Positions 37,610-45,832 of a stretch of 64,000 nt of DNA are shown in pieces. Within the stretch, counting starts at the first letter, position 1, and every line of letters begins with the position of its first letter. Source of the DNA: Luteibacter sp. (GTDB lineage: Bacteria; Pseudomonadota; Gammaproteobacteria; Xanthomonadales; Rhodanobacteraceae); NCBI RefSeq assembly GCF_009912395.1, contig NZ_WNDO01000011.1:62001-126000 (forward strand), written 5' to 3'. The notes under the pieces were generated by a model. It saw only the letters and a list, made by a program, of their open reading frames with translations. It had not been told where the DNA came from and made no database searches. A program made the position numbers and the translations under genes.

Positions 37610-38886
37610 GTCGGGTCTCCAATGACCGTAAGGGGCAGGCGCAGGCGCATCTGTGCGCCGTGGCCGGTATTGCTGGCGGCGAGTTCGCCGTCGAGGCGCT
37701 CCGCCGTGGCCTCGGCCAGCGCAAGGCCGATGCCGAGGCCGGTGTCTTTCTGCGACAGGCCTAGGGTACCCAGTTCGTCGAATTCGTCGAAACCGGGGCC
37801 CTCGTCGGTGACCACCAGTTCGAGCCAGCGGCCATCGGTGTGGATGGCCAGCGAGACGAACGTGCTGTCGTTCATCGCCGAGGCGTCGGCCGCGTTGTTG
37901 AGCAGGTTGATCAGGGCGTGGCGCAGGCCGGGCGGCGAGCGCAGCGGGACGCGCGCGGCCGCCTCGTCCACCTCCAGGCGCACGTCGGCTTCCGGGCGCA
38001 GGAGCTGGAAGCGCTCCATGCAGCCGTGGATGAACTGGTCGAGCGTGAGGCGTTCCGGCACCTGCGACAGTTGCGCCTGGCCGAAGGCGACCATCTCGCG
38101 CAGGATGGTCCGGCAGCGTTCCACCTGGCCTTCGAGCAGGTCCAGGTCGTCGCCCAGCGCGCTGTCGGTGGCGTGCTCGCGGCGGATCTCGGGCAGCAGC
38201 GTGCGCATGGTGCCAAGCGGGGTATTGAGCTCGTGCGCCGCGCCGGCCGCCTGGGTGGCGATGGCGAGGATGCCCTCGTCGCGCAGGGCGCGTTCGCGGA
38301 TGCGCTGGACTTCGTCCTGCTGCACGCGGATGGCCTTGGCGAGGTTGCTGATGAACACGCCCAGCAACACCGCCATGATCACGAAGTTCACGCCCAGGCC
38401 GGCGATGTAGAGGTCGAAATCCAGGCCCTTGTTGCCCAGCGTGGGCAGCGGCAGGTGATACGGCACCAGCAGCACGTAGGCCACGCCGGTGAGGATCGCC
38501 ACCAGCGACACGCCGGCGATGGACAGCGCCGCCGCCGAGAGGCCGATCGGCACCAGCAGCAGGGTCACGAAGGGATTGGAGGCGCCGCCGGTGAAGTAGA
38601 GGAGGTAGCCCAGGACAAGGGTGTCCAGGGCGATGTGCACGATGGCCTCGCCTTCGGTCATCTTCCAGGGCATGCCCAGGCGGAAAGACGCCGCGGCGGC
38701 GAACACGGCCAGCATGCAGACGCCGATCATCAGCGGCAGCAGGGGGATGTCGAGACGGAGCAGGGTGACGCAGGAGAGGATCGCGACGCTTTGGCCGGCG
38801 ATGGCGCACAGGCGGAGCCAGGCGAGGGTTCGCGCGAGCGCGAAGGGACCGGAGCGGGACGATGGGGAGTGCAGGTGGTCGCTCAC
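37606..38886 (-). CDS. regB: RegB/PrrB-type redox-sensing histidine kinase
   Basis: 426 residues. About six membrane helices including the quinone-binding motif GGASNPF (family GGxxNPF), the H-box AAGAAHELNTPLGTM, the redox-sensing Cys in QVERCRTILREM at the position equivalent to RegB Cys265, and a full ATPase domain (INLLNNAADAS, DEGPGFD, GLGIGLALAEA). Starts with GTG. It monitors the ubiquinone pool/oxygen state in known systems. Confidence 0.9.
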   Translation of the reverse strand: MSDHLHSPSSRSGPFALARTLAWLRLCAIAGQSVAILSCVTLLRLDIPLLPLMIGVCMLAVFAAAASFRLGMPWKMTEGEAIVHIALDTLVLGYLLYFTGGASNPFVTLLLVPIGLSAAALSIAGVSLVAILTGVAYVLLVPYHLPLPTLGNKGLDFDLYIAGLGVNFVIMAVLLGVFISNLAKAIRVQQDEVQRIRERALRDEGILAIATQAAGAAHELNTPLGTMRTLLPEIRREHATDSALGDDLDLLEGQVERCRTILREMVAFGQAQLSQVPERLTLDQFIHGCMERFQLLRPEADVRLEVDEAAARVPLRSPPGLRHALINLLNNAADASAMNDSTFVSLAIHTDGRWLELVVTDEGPGFDEFDELGTLGLSQKDTGLGIGLALAEATAERLDGELAASNTGHGAQMRLRLPLTVIGDPT

Positions 38887-38902
38887 GGTGGTCTCTCAAG
38901 AT

Positions 38903-38931
38903 CGAAGGGCCGCCTGGGCGGCGGCCCTTCG
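38903..38931 (-). terminator. Hairpin between the POT transporter and regB genes
   Basis: CGAAGGGCCGCC and its complement form a 12-bp perfect stem around a 5-base loop just after the POT stop. No strong T-tract follows, so termination may be partial. Confidence 0.6.
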
Positions 38932-38938
38932 CGGGGCG

Positions 38939-40474
38939 TTACAAGTCTTCGTTGTGCACCGGCGGTACCGGCGGGACACCGGCCAGCGCGTGGTTCAGGG
39001 ACAGTTTGCGCATCAGCGGCAGCATGCCCACGGCGATCACCGTGCAGCCCACGCCGACGAAGCCGAGCTTGTTGAACAGGTTGGTGTAGATCGGCAGCGA
39101 TTCGAGCGGGTTGTTGATGCCGCTGGGGATGGCCGCGAAGTTGGCGACCACGCTACCGGTGTACTGCGACACGCCGGACGCGACGTAGTAGGCGCCCATC
39201 ATGAAGCCACCCATGCGGGCCGGCACGTAGCGGGCGATCATCGCCAGGCCCAGGCCGCTCACCAGCACTTCGCCGAGCGAGTAGAAGCCGTAGCCCCACA
39301 CCATGTACCACGACGAGATCTGGCCGCCGACGGCGGTCAGGGCACCCAGGCCGTACATGAAGAAGCCGGCGGCCACGGCGGCGAAGCCCAGCGCGAACTT
39401 GGCGGCGACCGGGAAGTCCTTGCCGTGCTTGCCGAGGGAGTTGTAGATCCAGACCAGGATCGGCGACAGGATCACGATCCAGATGGCGTTGAGCGACTGG
39501 AACTGCTCCGGGATCCAGCGGAAGATCTGCATACCGAAGAGGGTGAAGTCGAGATCGACGTTGCGCTGGGCGAACAGGTTCAGCGAGGTCGACATCTGCT
39601 GGTAGAAGATGAAGAAGAAGATCGTCTGCACCGTCAGCAGCAGCGCGGCGATGAGGCCGGCGCGCTCGCCCGGTTCCACCGAGCGGATGAGGTGAACGAA
39701 GATGCCCAGGATGATCACGCCGGCGACGTAGACGCAGATCTTCGCCACTTCCTGGTGCTGCAGGATGAAGGTGGAGGCGGCGATGATGGCGATGCCACCG
39801 GCGATCACGGCCAGCACGTTCTTGGCCACCAGCGGACGCTCATCCGGCGCGGAGCCGATATGGGCCAGCGTGCGGCGCATGAAGAAGTAGTTGATCAGGC
39901 CGAGGATCAGGCCGATGGAGCAGACACCGAACGCGGTGTGCCAGCCCAGCGCGTCGCTGTAGTGGGCGCCGACGTAGTCGCGGATCCAGGGCGTGAGCAG
40001 CATCGAGATGGTCGAGCCGACATTCACCGCCATGTAGTAGATGGTGAACGCGCTGTCGATCTTCACCTCGTCGCCTTCGTAGATCTTGCGCACGAGGTTG
40101 CCGGCGTTGGGCTTGAACAGGCCGTTGCCGAGGATGATGACGCCGAGGGCGGCATAGAGGAAAAGGCTGTTGTTCGTCGGAACCCACAGCAGCATGTAGC
40201 CAATCATCAGGACCACGGCACCGGTGAGCATGGTGCGGCGCGTGCCGATGAACTTGTCGCCGATCCAGCCACCGATGGCGGGGGTGGCATAGATGAGCGC
40301 CGAGGCGGCACCCCAGATCAGGTTCGAGTCGGCTTCGGGGAAGCCGAGCTTCTTCACCATGTAGGTGACCATCAGCACCTGCATGCCGTAGAAGCCGAAG
40401 CGCTCCCACATTTCGATGAGGAAGACCGTGCTGAACGACTTGGTCTGTGAAACCGGTGGATTCTGAGTTGCCAT
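38939..40474 (-). CDS. POT-family proton:oligopeptide symporter
   Basis: 511 residues, about 14 membrane helices. Shows the family ExxERFxYYG-type motif as EMWERFGFYGM, the GGWIGDKFIGTRR loop and FKPNAGNLV. It imports di-/tripeptides using the proton gradient. ATG 40474 is preferred over 40489. Confidence 0.92.
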   Translation of the reverse strand: MATQNPPVSQTKSFSTVFLIEMWERFGFYGMQVLMVTYMVKKLGFPEADSNLIWGAASALIYATPAIGGWIGDKFIGTRRTMLTGAVVLMIGYMLLWVPTNNSLFLYAALGVIILGNGLFKPNAGNLVRKIYEGDEVKIDSAFTIYYMAVNVGSTISMLLTPWIRDYVGAHYSDALGWHTAFGVCSIGLILGLINYFFMRRTLAHIGSAPDERPLVAKNVLAVIAGGIAIIAASTFILQHQEVAKICVYVAGVIILGIFVHLIRSVEPGERAGLIAALLLTVQTIFFFIFYQQMSTSLNLFAQRNVDLDFTLFGMQIFRWIPEQFQSLNAIWIVILSPILVWIYNSLGKHGKDFPVAAKFALGFAAVAAGFFMYGLGALTAVGGQISSWYMVWGYGFYSLGEVLVSGLGLAMIARYVPARMGGFMMGAYYVASGVSQYTGSVVANFAAIPSGINNPLESLPIYTNLFNKLGFVGVGCTVIAVGMLPLMRKLSLNHALAGVPPVPPVHNEDL

Positions 40475-40751
40475 GTAGATTCCGTACACATTGGAAACAG
40501 CGAGCTGCGCCGGGCGTAGCTCCCGTTGCCATGACCCTGAACGAGGCCATAACCGTTCAAGGTTACCCCAAATGGTCCGCTGGGTTGTGCTGCACCGCCA
40601 GAGGGGCGCGGCGATTCGCCACGGCCTTCGGCTTAAGCCGCCCGAAAGGCGGCCTGTGGCATAGTAGCCGGCCGATTCCAGCCCTTCCTGCCGCCATGCC
40701 GCACGTTTCTTCGCTTAACCGGCCAGCCCGCGCGGCCAAGGTCGCCTGACG

Positions 40752-41123
40752 ATGGCGACGACCGTCCCGCGCGGCCCCCGGCAGATCTACGCCGCCTTCC
40801 AGTGGTCCATGAAGGGCCTGCAGGCCTGCTTCCGCCACGAGGCCTCGTTCCGCCTCGAGGTCTTCCTCGCCGTGGTCTTCGTGCCGCTGGGCCTGTGGCT
40901 GGGCAACGGCGGGGTCGAGAAGATCGTGCTGATCACCTTCCCGATCCTGGTCCTCTCCGCCGAGCTGCTCAACTCGGCCATCGAGGCCGTGGTCGACAAG
41001 GTCAGTCCCGAGTTCCACGAGCTGGCCGGACGGGCCAAGGACATGGGCTCGGCGGCCGTGTTCCTGCTGCTGGTCATGGTGGTGTTGAGCTGGGCCCTGA
41101 TCCTGGTTCCACGGTTTTTCTGA
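40752..41123 (+). CDS. dgkA: Diacylglycerol kinase
   Basis: 123-residue membrane protein with three helices and the signature ELLNSAIEAVVDKVSPEFHE. Recycles diacylglycerol to phosphatidic acid. The 277 bases before it (from 40475) hold no gene I can support. Confidence 0.95.
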   Translation: MATTVPRGPRQIYAAFQWSMKGLQACFRHEASFRLEVFLAVVFVPLGLWLGNGGVEKIVLITFPILVLSAELLNSAIEAVVDKVSPEFHELAGRAKDMGSAAVFLLLVMVVLSWALILVPRFF

Positions 41124-41133
41124 AGGCTTGGGA

Positions 41134-41156
41134 TCGCGTGCAAGCGCGCTCCTACA
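41134..41156 (-). repeat. Single REP-like element
   Basis: One minus-oriented copy of the TGTAGGAGCGCG repeat (one base different) between dgkA and the LemA gene. Confidence 0.85.
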
Positions 41157-41232
41157 GCGGATGGGCCGGGCTGTGCAGGAAACTGCGGGTTTGCGCTACC
41201 TTGTGCACCGTAAACCCCAAGGAACCGCCGCC

Positions 41233-41856
41233 ATGAAGACACTTTTCCGTACGTTCGCCCTCGTTCTGATCGCCGGTTTCCTGTCCGGTTGCGGCTACAA
41301 CGCCATGCAGCGCGAGGACGAAGCCGTGAAGGCGGCCTGGTCCGAAGTGCTCAACCAGTACCAGCGTCGCGCCGACCTGGTGCCCAACCTGGTCAACACC
41401 GTGAAGGGCTATGCCCAGCACGAGGAACGCGTGCTCACCGAAGTGACCGCCGCCCGCGCCAAGGTCGGCCAGGTGCAGCTGTCGCCCGAGCAGGCGAACG
41501 ATCCCGAGGCACTGGCCAAGTTCCAGGCAGCGCAGGGCCAGTTGTCCGGCGCGCTGTCGCGCCTGCTCGTGGTCAGCGAGAACTACCCGCAGCTCAAGGC
41601 CGACGGCTCCTTCCGTGACCTCCAGGCCCAGCTCGAAGGCACCGAGAACCGCATCACCGTTGCCCGCAACCGCTATGTCCAGGCGGTGCAGTCGTACAAC
41701 ACGCTGATCCGCTCGTTCCCGAACAACCTGACGGCCAAGGTCATGGGCTACCAGGTGAAGCCGAACTTCAGCGTTGAGAATGAGAAAGCCATCTCCACGG
41801 CGCCGACCGTCGACTTCAATAGCACCCCGGCCCCGGCTGGTACGGCCGCCCACTGA
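41233..41856 (+). CDS. LemA-family lipoprotein
   Basis: 207 residues with a lipoprotein signal (LIAGFLSGC, lipobox LSGC) and the LemA pattern WSEVLNQYQRRADLVPNLVN then YNTLIRSFPNNL. All-helical; function unknown. Stop overlaps the next start (TGATG). The LemA-TPM pairing is common in bacteria. Confidence 0.92.
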   Translation: MKTLFRTFALVLIAGFLSGCGYNAMQREDEAVKAAWSEVLNQYQRRADLVPNLVNTVKGYAQHEERVLTEVTAARAKVGQVQLSPEQANDPEALAKFQAAQGQLSGALSRLLVVSENYPQLKADGSFRDLQAQLEGTENRITVARNRYVQAVQSYNTLIRSFPNNLTAKVMGYQVKPNFSVENEKAISTAPTVDFNSTPAPAGTAAH

Positions 41857-42761
41857 TGCGCTACCTCGCGGCACGGCTGCTGCTCGTCGTCGCCCTGCTG
41901 GTGTCGCCCCTGGCGGCGCTGGCGGACGACGCCGCCGTGCCGAAGCTGGCACGTCACGTCACCGACCTCACCGGCACGCTGACGGCCGCCCAGGTCGACC
42001 AGCTCGATGCGCGACTGGTCGACCTGGAAAAGACCAAGGGCGCCCAGGTGGTCGTGCTGATGGTGCCGACCACCCAGCCCGACGACCTGGAGGACTACTC
42101 CCTCAAGGTCGCCGAAACCAACAAGGTCGGCCGCAAGGGCAGCGACGACGGCGTGCTCCTGCTGCTGGCCAAGAACGATCGCCGCGTGCGCATCGAGGTC
42201 GGTTACGGCCTCGAAGGCGCGCTGCCGGACGCCATCGCGTCGCGAATCATCCGCGAGTACATGGCGCCCAAGCTGCGCAGCAACGATTACTTCGGCGGCA
42301 TCACCGAAGCGCTCAATGCGATTACCCAGATCGTGCAGGGCGAATCGCTGCCGGCGCCCGTCGCGCCCGACGAAAGCCATGAGCGTCGTCGTCGCGGTGG
42401 CGGCGAGCTGTTCCTTCCCTTGTTGTTCGGCGTGCTGTTCATGCGCGGCATTCTCGGCCGCGCGCCGCTTGGCGTGCGCATGCCGCTCGGCGGCGTGATC
42501 GCCGGTGGTCTCGGCTGGCTTTTTCTCAACTCCCTGCTCGGCGGTGTGATCGGCCTGATCGGCGGCGCGCTGTTCATGGCCATTCCCCTCGGCGCCGGCC
42601 GCTCGATCGGCGGCGGTGGCTGGGGCGGTGGCGGCTTCGGCGGCTGGGGTGGCGGTGGCTTCGGAGGAGGCGGCGGCTTCGGCGGTGGTGGCGGAGGCGG
42701 CGGTGGTTTCAGCGGAGGCGGCGGCAGCTTCGGCGGCGGCGGCTCGTCGGGGAGCTGGTGA
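41856..42761 (+). CDS. TPM-domain (YgcG-like) membrane protein with Gly-rich tail
   Basis: 301 residues: signal peptide, a TPM domain (about 30-160; VTDLTGTLTAAQVDQLDARL, VGYGLEGALPDAIASRIIRE), two hydrophobic stretches (about 190-245) and a tail of about 55 residues almost entirely Gly with Ser/Phe/Trp. TPM domains have been linked to phosphatase activity and photosystem repair in plants; the bacterial role is unclear. Confidence 0.9.
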   Translation: MRYLAARLLLVVALLVSPLAALADDAAVPKLARHVTDLTGTLTAAQVDQLDARLVDLEKTKGAQVVVLMVPTTQPDDLEDYSLKVAETNKVGRKGSDDGVLLLLAKNDRRVRIEVGYGLEGALPDAIASRIIREYMAPKLRSNDYFGGITEALNAITQIVQGESLPAPVAPDESHERRRRGGGELFLPLLFGVLFMRGILGRAPLGVRMPLGGVIAGGLGWLFLNSLLGGVIGLIGGALFMAIPLGAGRSIGGGGWGGGGFGGWGGGGFGGGGGFGGGGGGGGGFSGGGGSFGGGGSSGSW

Positions 42762-43261
42762 TGACGACGCGCAGAATCCTCAGCAACCTGTTCGGCGAAT
42801 GGTTCCGCATGGGCCGTGCGTTTCCACCCGAGGTACTGGATGCCATCACGGCGTCCGTGAGCCAGGGTGAAGCCACGCATCGTGGCGAGCTACGCGTGGC
42901 CATCGAATCCCGCCTTCCGCTGGCCGCGGTCGCGCAGGGCGTCACGGCGCGCGACCGCGCGGCGATGCTGTTCGCCCATCTTCGCGTCTGGGATACCGAA
43001 GAAAACTGCGGCGTGCTGCTGTACGTGCTGCTCTCCGAGCACCGCATTGAGATCGTCGCCGACCGGGGCATCGCCAGTCGCGTGTCGGCGGACGAATGGG
43101 CGACGATCACCGACCACATGCGCGACGCCTTCGCGAACGAGCGTTTCCATGAGGGTGTGCTCACTGGCGTTACAGAGGCCGGCGCATTGCTCGCCACGCA
43201 TTACCCCGGTGACGGCACCGCCCGCGAGAACCAGTTGCCCGACAGGCCGCTGTTGCTCTGA
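42761..43261 (+). CDS. TPM-domain protein, short form
   Basis: 166 residues with a TPM domain (RDRAAMLFAHLRVWDTEENC, LLYVLLSEHRIEIVADRGIA) and no membrane segment. It starts at ATG 42761 on the last base of the preceding stop (a GTG at 42758 is also possible), so it is translationally coupled and likely works with the larger TPM protein. Confidence 0.88.
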   Translation: MTTRRILSNLFGEWFRMGRAFPPEVLDAITASVSQGEATHRGELRVAIESRLPLAAVAQGVTARDRAAMLFAHLRVWDTEENCGVLLYVLLSEHRIEIVADRGIASRVSADEWATITDHMRDAFANERFHEGVLTGVTEAGALLATHYPGDGTARENQLPDRPLLL

Positions 43262-43272
43262 TTCGTGCCATG

Positions 43273-43322
43273 ACGGCGCGGCATGAGCTTATATCCACGG
43301 ATCATTTCTTAAGCCGCGCCGT
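43273..43322. promoter_or_regulatory. Inverted repeat upstream of the porin gene
   Basis: ACGGCGCGGC (43273-43282) and GCCGCGCCGT (43313-43322), perfect 10-base arms around 30 AT-richer bases containing CTTATAT. It could be an operator, or a terminator for the TPM genes; no Pho-box is obvious. Confidence 0.35.
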
Positions 43323-43366
43323 TCTACCGCACGATGACCCGCTCATGCATGGGCGGGAGAGGGCGG

Positions 43367-44563
43367 ATGGTGTGGCGCAGGTGGTTCGCCTTTTTCCTGG
43401 GCGCCACGATGGGTTTTCAGGCGATAATCCCGGTACGCGCCGGGACGTACGACGCCTTCGGTAACTGGCCAACGCATGGGCTGCTGCCCGACGGCACCGA
43501 TGTCGGCGTGTCGGTGCTCTACCAGTACGACATCAACCGATTCGATGGTGAGCGTGGCGCTTTGCGCGATGCCGACACGAATCGCCGTCGTTACCTTGGC
43601 TTCTACCTGCGTAAGCCGGGCGTCTACGACGTCAACGTGCAGTACGACTACCAGTCCCGGCAATGGGTGGACACCTTCGTGCGTGTCCGGTCACAGGGTT
43701 TGCTCGACCATGACATCGGCAATCTTCGTTTCGGATACACCAAGACCCCCGTCGGTTTCGAAGGCGTGACCTCCGCGGGAGCCACCACGTTCATCGAGAC
43801 CGCGCTACCGATACAGGCCTTCTGGGAAGGACGACGAACGGGCGTGGATTGGGCGTTGCCCGCCACGCACTGGATCGTGAACCTGGGCTGGTACTTCGCG
43901 CGCAAGGATTTGAACAACGCCAATCCGGGGCGGACCGTCGCCGCGCGCGTCGCCTGGGTGCCATGGCGGCGAACAGGCGAGGTGTTGCATCTGGGCGTGT
44001 CCGGTTCACGGGAAACCTTGCTGGCGGATACGGTGCGTTTCGGCGCACGACCGGAAGCCGGGCTTGCGCAGATACGACTGGCCGATACGGGGGTGCTCGA
44101 TCACGCGAGGCGCGTGGACCGACGAGGTCTCGAAGGGTTGTGCATCCACGGCCCGCTGTCGATCCAGGGCGAGTATCTTGCTATCGATGTCCAGCGGGCC
44201 GACGCACGACGCGACTATCGTGCGGACGGCTGGTACGCCTTCGCCACCTGGACCTTGACGGGCGAATCGCGGGTGTACAGCGACGGCAACGTCGCCGACC
44301 GCCGCTACGACAGCCGCGACCTCGCGACGATCAGGCCTGCACAGCGATGGGGTGCCATCGAGCTGGCGCTGCGCTATAGCCGTGTTGATCTTGATGACGA
44401 AGGTATCGCCGGTGGCCACGAACGCGACTGGACGCTAGGCGCCAACTGGTACCTGGGGGAACACATCAAGATGCAGGCCAACTATGTGTGGGTGAGTAGC
44501 GTCCGCAAGCACGTGCGTACCGATCCCGATGTTTTTGAAACACGCTGGCAGCTGAGCTTCTGA
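43367..44563 (+). CDS. OprO/OprP-like outer-membrane porin
   Basis: 398 residues with a signal peptide (MVWRRWFAFFLGATMGFQAI) and porin-like amphipathic beta-strands (YYNx-type strands such as YQYDINRF, VQYDYQSRQW), ending with Phe (RWQLSF) as outer-membrane barrels do. DIGNLRFGYTKTPVGFEGVT resembles the phosphate-selective porin family. ATG 43367 is preceded by GGAGAGGGCGG. Substrate is inferred only. Confidence 0.78.
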   Translation: MVWRRWFAFFLGATMGFQAIIPVRAGTYDAFGNWPTHGLLPDGTDVGVSVLYQYDINRFDGERGALRDADTNRRRYLGFYLRKPGVYDVNVQYDYQSRQWVDTFVRVRSQGLLDHDIGNLRFGYTKTPVGFEGVTSAGATTFIETALPIQAFWEGRRTGVDWALPATHWIVNLGWYFARKDLNNANPGRTVAARVAWVPWRRTGEVLHLGVSGSRETLLADTVRFGARPEAGLAQIRLADTGVLDHARRVDRRGLEGLCIHGPLSIQGEYLAIDVQRADARRDYRADGWYAFATWTLTGESRVYSDGNVADRRYDSRDLATIRPAQRWGAIELALRYSRVDLDDEGIAGGHERDWTLGANWYLGEHIKMQANYVWVSSVRKHVRTDPDVFETRWQLSF

Positions 44564-44581
44564 TGATCGCCTCTCGCGGAC

Positions 44582-45301
44582 TCAGTGGGCGCTGGGCAAC
44601 ATGTACCGTGAAGTCGCCGGATCGAACGGTACATCGAACGTTGTCGATGGCTTGCCCTTCACCGTCTTCACCGCATGCAGCGGATACATGCCTTGCGTGG
44701 CACCGGGGGCTATGCTGAAGCGATAGCTCGTGTCCTGGTTGTCTTCTGCTCGCATGGGAAGACCGGCGATGTCCTTCATCGTGCCATGCAGATCGGTGAC
44801 GATGCTCAGGTTCTCCACCACCACGCCGCTCCAGATGCCACCGCTGGTGAACATCCAGCCGTAGGGCCCCTGTGCACCCAGCTTGACGAAACGTGCCTGT
44901 GCGCAGCCGCAATCGCCGGCGCTGCCGTAGTCCATGGCGGGTTCGAACGCCTGGTAGGTCCATGCGCCCTTGTCGTGCAGGCGGATACGGAACGCACCCA
45001 TCAACCCGGGTTCGACATGCGCATACGCGTAGTGAGCATCGCCGGTATCCGTGGCGTTGAACGTTCGCAGATACAGCGTGCCATCCACGACCTCGGGCTT
45101 GCCGGGACGCATGCAATAGGTGGCTTCCTCGCCCTGGTCGTTCTTCCAGCGATACGTCCAGCACGCGTTCCGCGCGTCGTATGCGTTGCCGTACGTATCG
45201 GTCATCACGTTCCTGACGATGGTGGCGATATCGGCGGGTTCCCTGGCAAGGGTGGCCGAGCTTATGACCCACAGCAAACCCATCGTCGTCATTCGCCACA
45301 T
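44582..45301 (-). CDS. Secreted protein of unknown function with conserved-looking Cys pairs
   Basis: 239 residues. Signal peptide (MWRMTTMGLLWVISSATLA). The mature part has four Cys in two pairs (NACWTYRW / ATYCMRPG and DCGCAQARF), suggesting disulphides or metal binding. GGAGAGGCGAT before ATG 45301 supports this start; the longer frame upstream is REP-like sequence. Convergent with the porin gene, 18 bases away. Family not recognised. Confidence 0.72.
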   Translation of the reverse strand: MWRMTTMGLLWVISSATLAREPADIATIVRNVMTDTYGNAYDARNACWTYRWKNDQGEEATYCMRPGKPEVVDGTLYLRTFNATDTGDAHYAYAHVEPGLMGAFRIRLHDKGAWTYQAFEPAMDYGSAGDCGCAQARFVKLGAQGPYGWMFTSGGIWSGVVVENLSIVTDLHGTMKDIAGLPMRAEDNQDTSYRFSIAPGATQGMYPLHAVKTVKGKPSTTFDVPFDPATSRYMLPSAH

Positions 45302-45341
45302 ATCGCCTCTCCGTCCATTGGCGCCAAGCATATAAGGCTTT

Positions 45342-45410
45342 TGTAGGAGTGCGCTTGCGCGCGATGCCAGGTTGCCGCGAGCACCCATCGCGCGCAAGCG
45401 CGCTCCTACA
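45342..45410. repeat. Pair of inverted REP-like elements
   Basis: Copies at 45342-45364 (one base different) and 45388-45410 in opposite orientation, 23 bases apart, upstream of the secreted-protein gene and bordering the structured non-coding block. Confidence 0.9.
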
Positions 45411-45430
45411 AGGCCACCGTAACGTTGGGA

Positions 45431-45671
45431 GAGCCGTCGGGCCGCCGCCGGGGCGCGACTTGAGGAGCCGAGGGTAGGTGGGCGGACAAGACCGCGCAGC
45501 GGGGCCGGTCAGGATGACCGGCCTTTTTCGCCGAGGCAGGAGCCGAGTCGAAAAATCCCGACCACCTGCCCGAGCCCGAAGGGGCGAAGCCATAAAACAC
45601 GGGCCGCGCAGCGGCCAACCTTTCCCGAGGGACGGCGGAGCGGGAGCGCCTCGGCGGCGGCCCGACGGCTC
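45431..45671 (+). other. Non-coding block closed by a 20-bp perfect long-range inverted repeat
   Basis: Part of the 420-base gap between the secreted-protein gene and the TonB receptor gene. GAGCCGTCGGGCCGCCGCCG (45431-45450) is the exact complement of 45652-45671, and pairing continues inward with one mismatch (GCGCC). Inside lie a strong terminator-like hairpin (45503-45528) and a further pairing (GGGTAGGTGG at 45472 with CCACCTGCCC at 45562). This could be a structured RNA, a small mobile element with terminal repeats, or a multi-copy intergenic mosaic. Confidence 0.5.
45503..45528 (+). terminator. Strong terminator hairpin inside the structured block
   Basis: GGCCGGTCA-GGA-TGACCGGCC followed by TTTTT: 9-bp perfect stem, 3-base loop. 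No protein gene ends upstream on this strand nearby, so it may end a short RNA from the left part of the block. Confidence 0.75.
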
Positions 45672-45775
45672 CCCGCCACGCCCGAGCGCCGCGAGCAATG
45701 CCGCAGGCGAGCCCAACCTACGAAGCGGTTGTCCGGCGCAAGCCGTAAAAGACACGAACCGCAACGCGGTTAACC
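45583..45775 (+). ncRNA. Candidate structured RNA: two related stem-loop units
   Basis: Unit A (45583-45620) and unit B (45735-45775) share GGCG..AAGCC.TAAAA..CACG, a stem-loop, then AACC. The stem is GGCCGC/GCGGCC in A and AACCGC/GCGGTT in B: two G-C pairs are replaced by two A-T pairs with pairing kept. A shorter third stem of the kind (CCGC-GCA-GCGG) is at 45492-45502. Covariation suggests RNA or single-strand DNA structure is under selection. The transcribed strand is not established. Confidence 0.4.
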
Positions 45776-45781
45776 GAAAAG

Positions 45782-45809
45782 AAAAGGCCGCCCCAGAGAG
45801 CGGCCTTTT
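45782..45809 (-). terminator. Terminator of the Oar-like TonB receptor gene
   Basis: AAAAGGCCGC and GCGGCCTTTT form a 10-bp stem with an 8-base loop, 24 bases after the minus-strand stop and followed on that strand by more T residues. Confidence 0.88.
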
Positions 45810-45832
45810 CCATATCGCGCGACTCGCCGAAA

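Noticed and set aside
37028-38899. Single 623-codon minus-strand frame spanning regA and regB
   Set aside because: Only its C-terminal third is a real protein (the RegA-like regulator). The rest is Arg/Pro-rich and reads regB in the wrong frame.
38621-40450. Long plus-strand frame opposite the POT transporter
   Set aside because: His/Gln/Arg/Glu-rich shadow with no recognisable domain, antisense to a well-supported membrane protein.
40475-40751. Possible small gene between the POT transporter and dgkA
   Set aside because: Open frames here are short, lack ribosome-binding sites and resemble no known protein.
41856-42761. Gly-rich tail of the TPM protein as a sign of frameshift or repeat expansion
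   Set aside because: Gly-rich tails of this kind are usual for YgcG-like proteins, and the frame continues cleanly to a stop coupled with the next gene.
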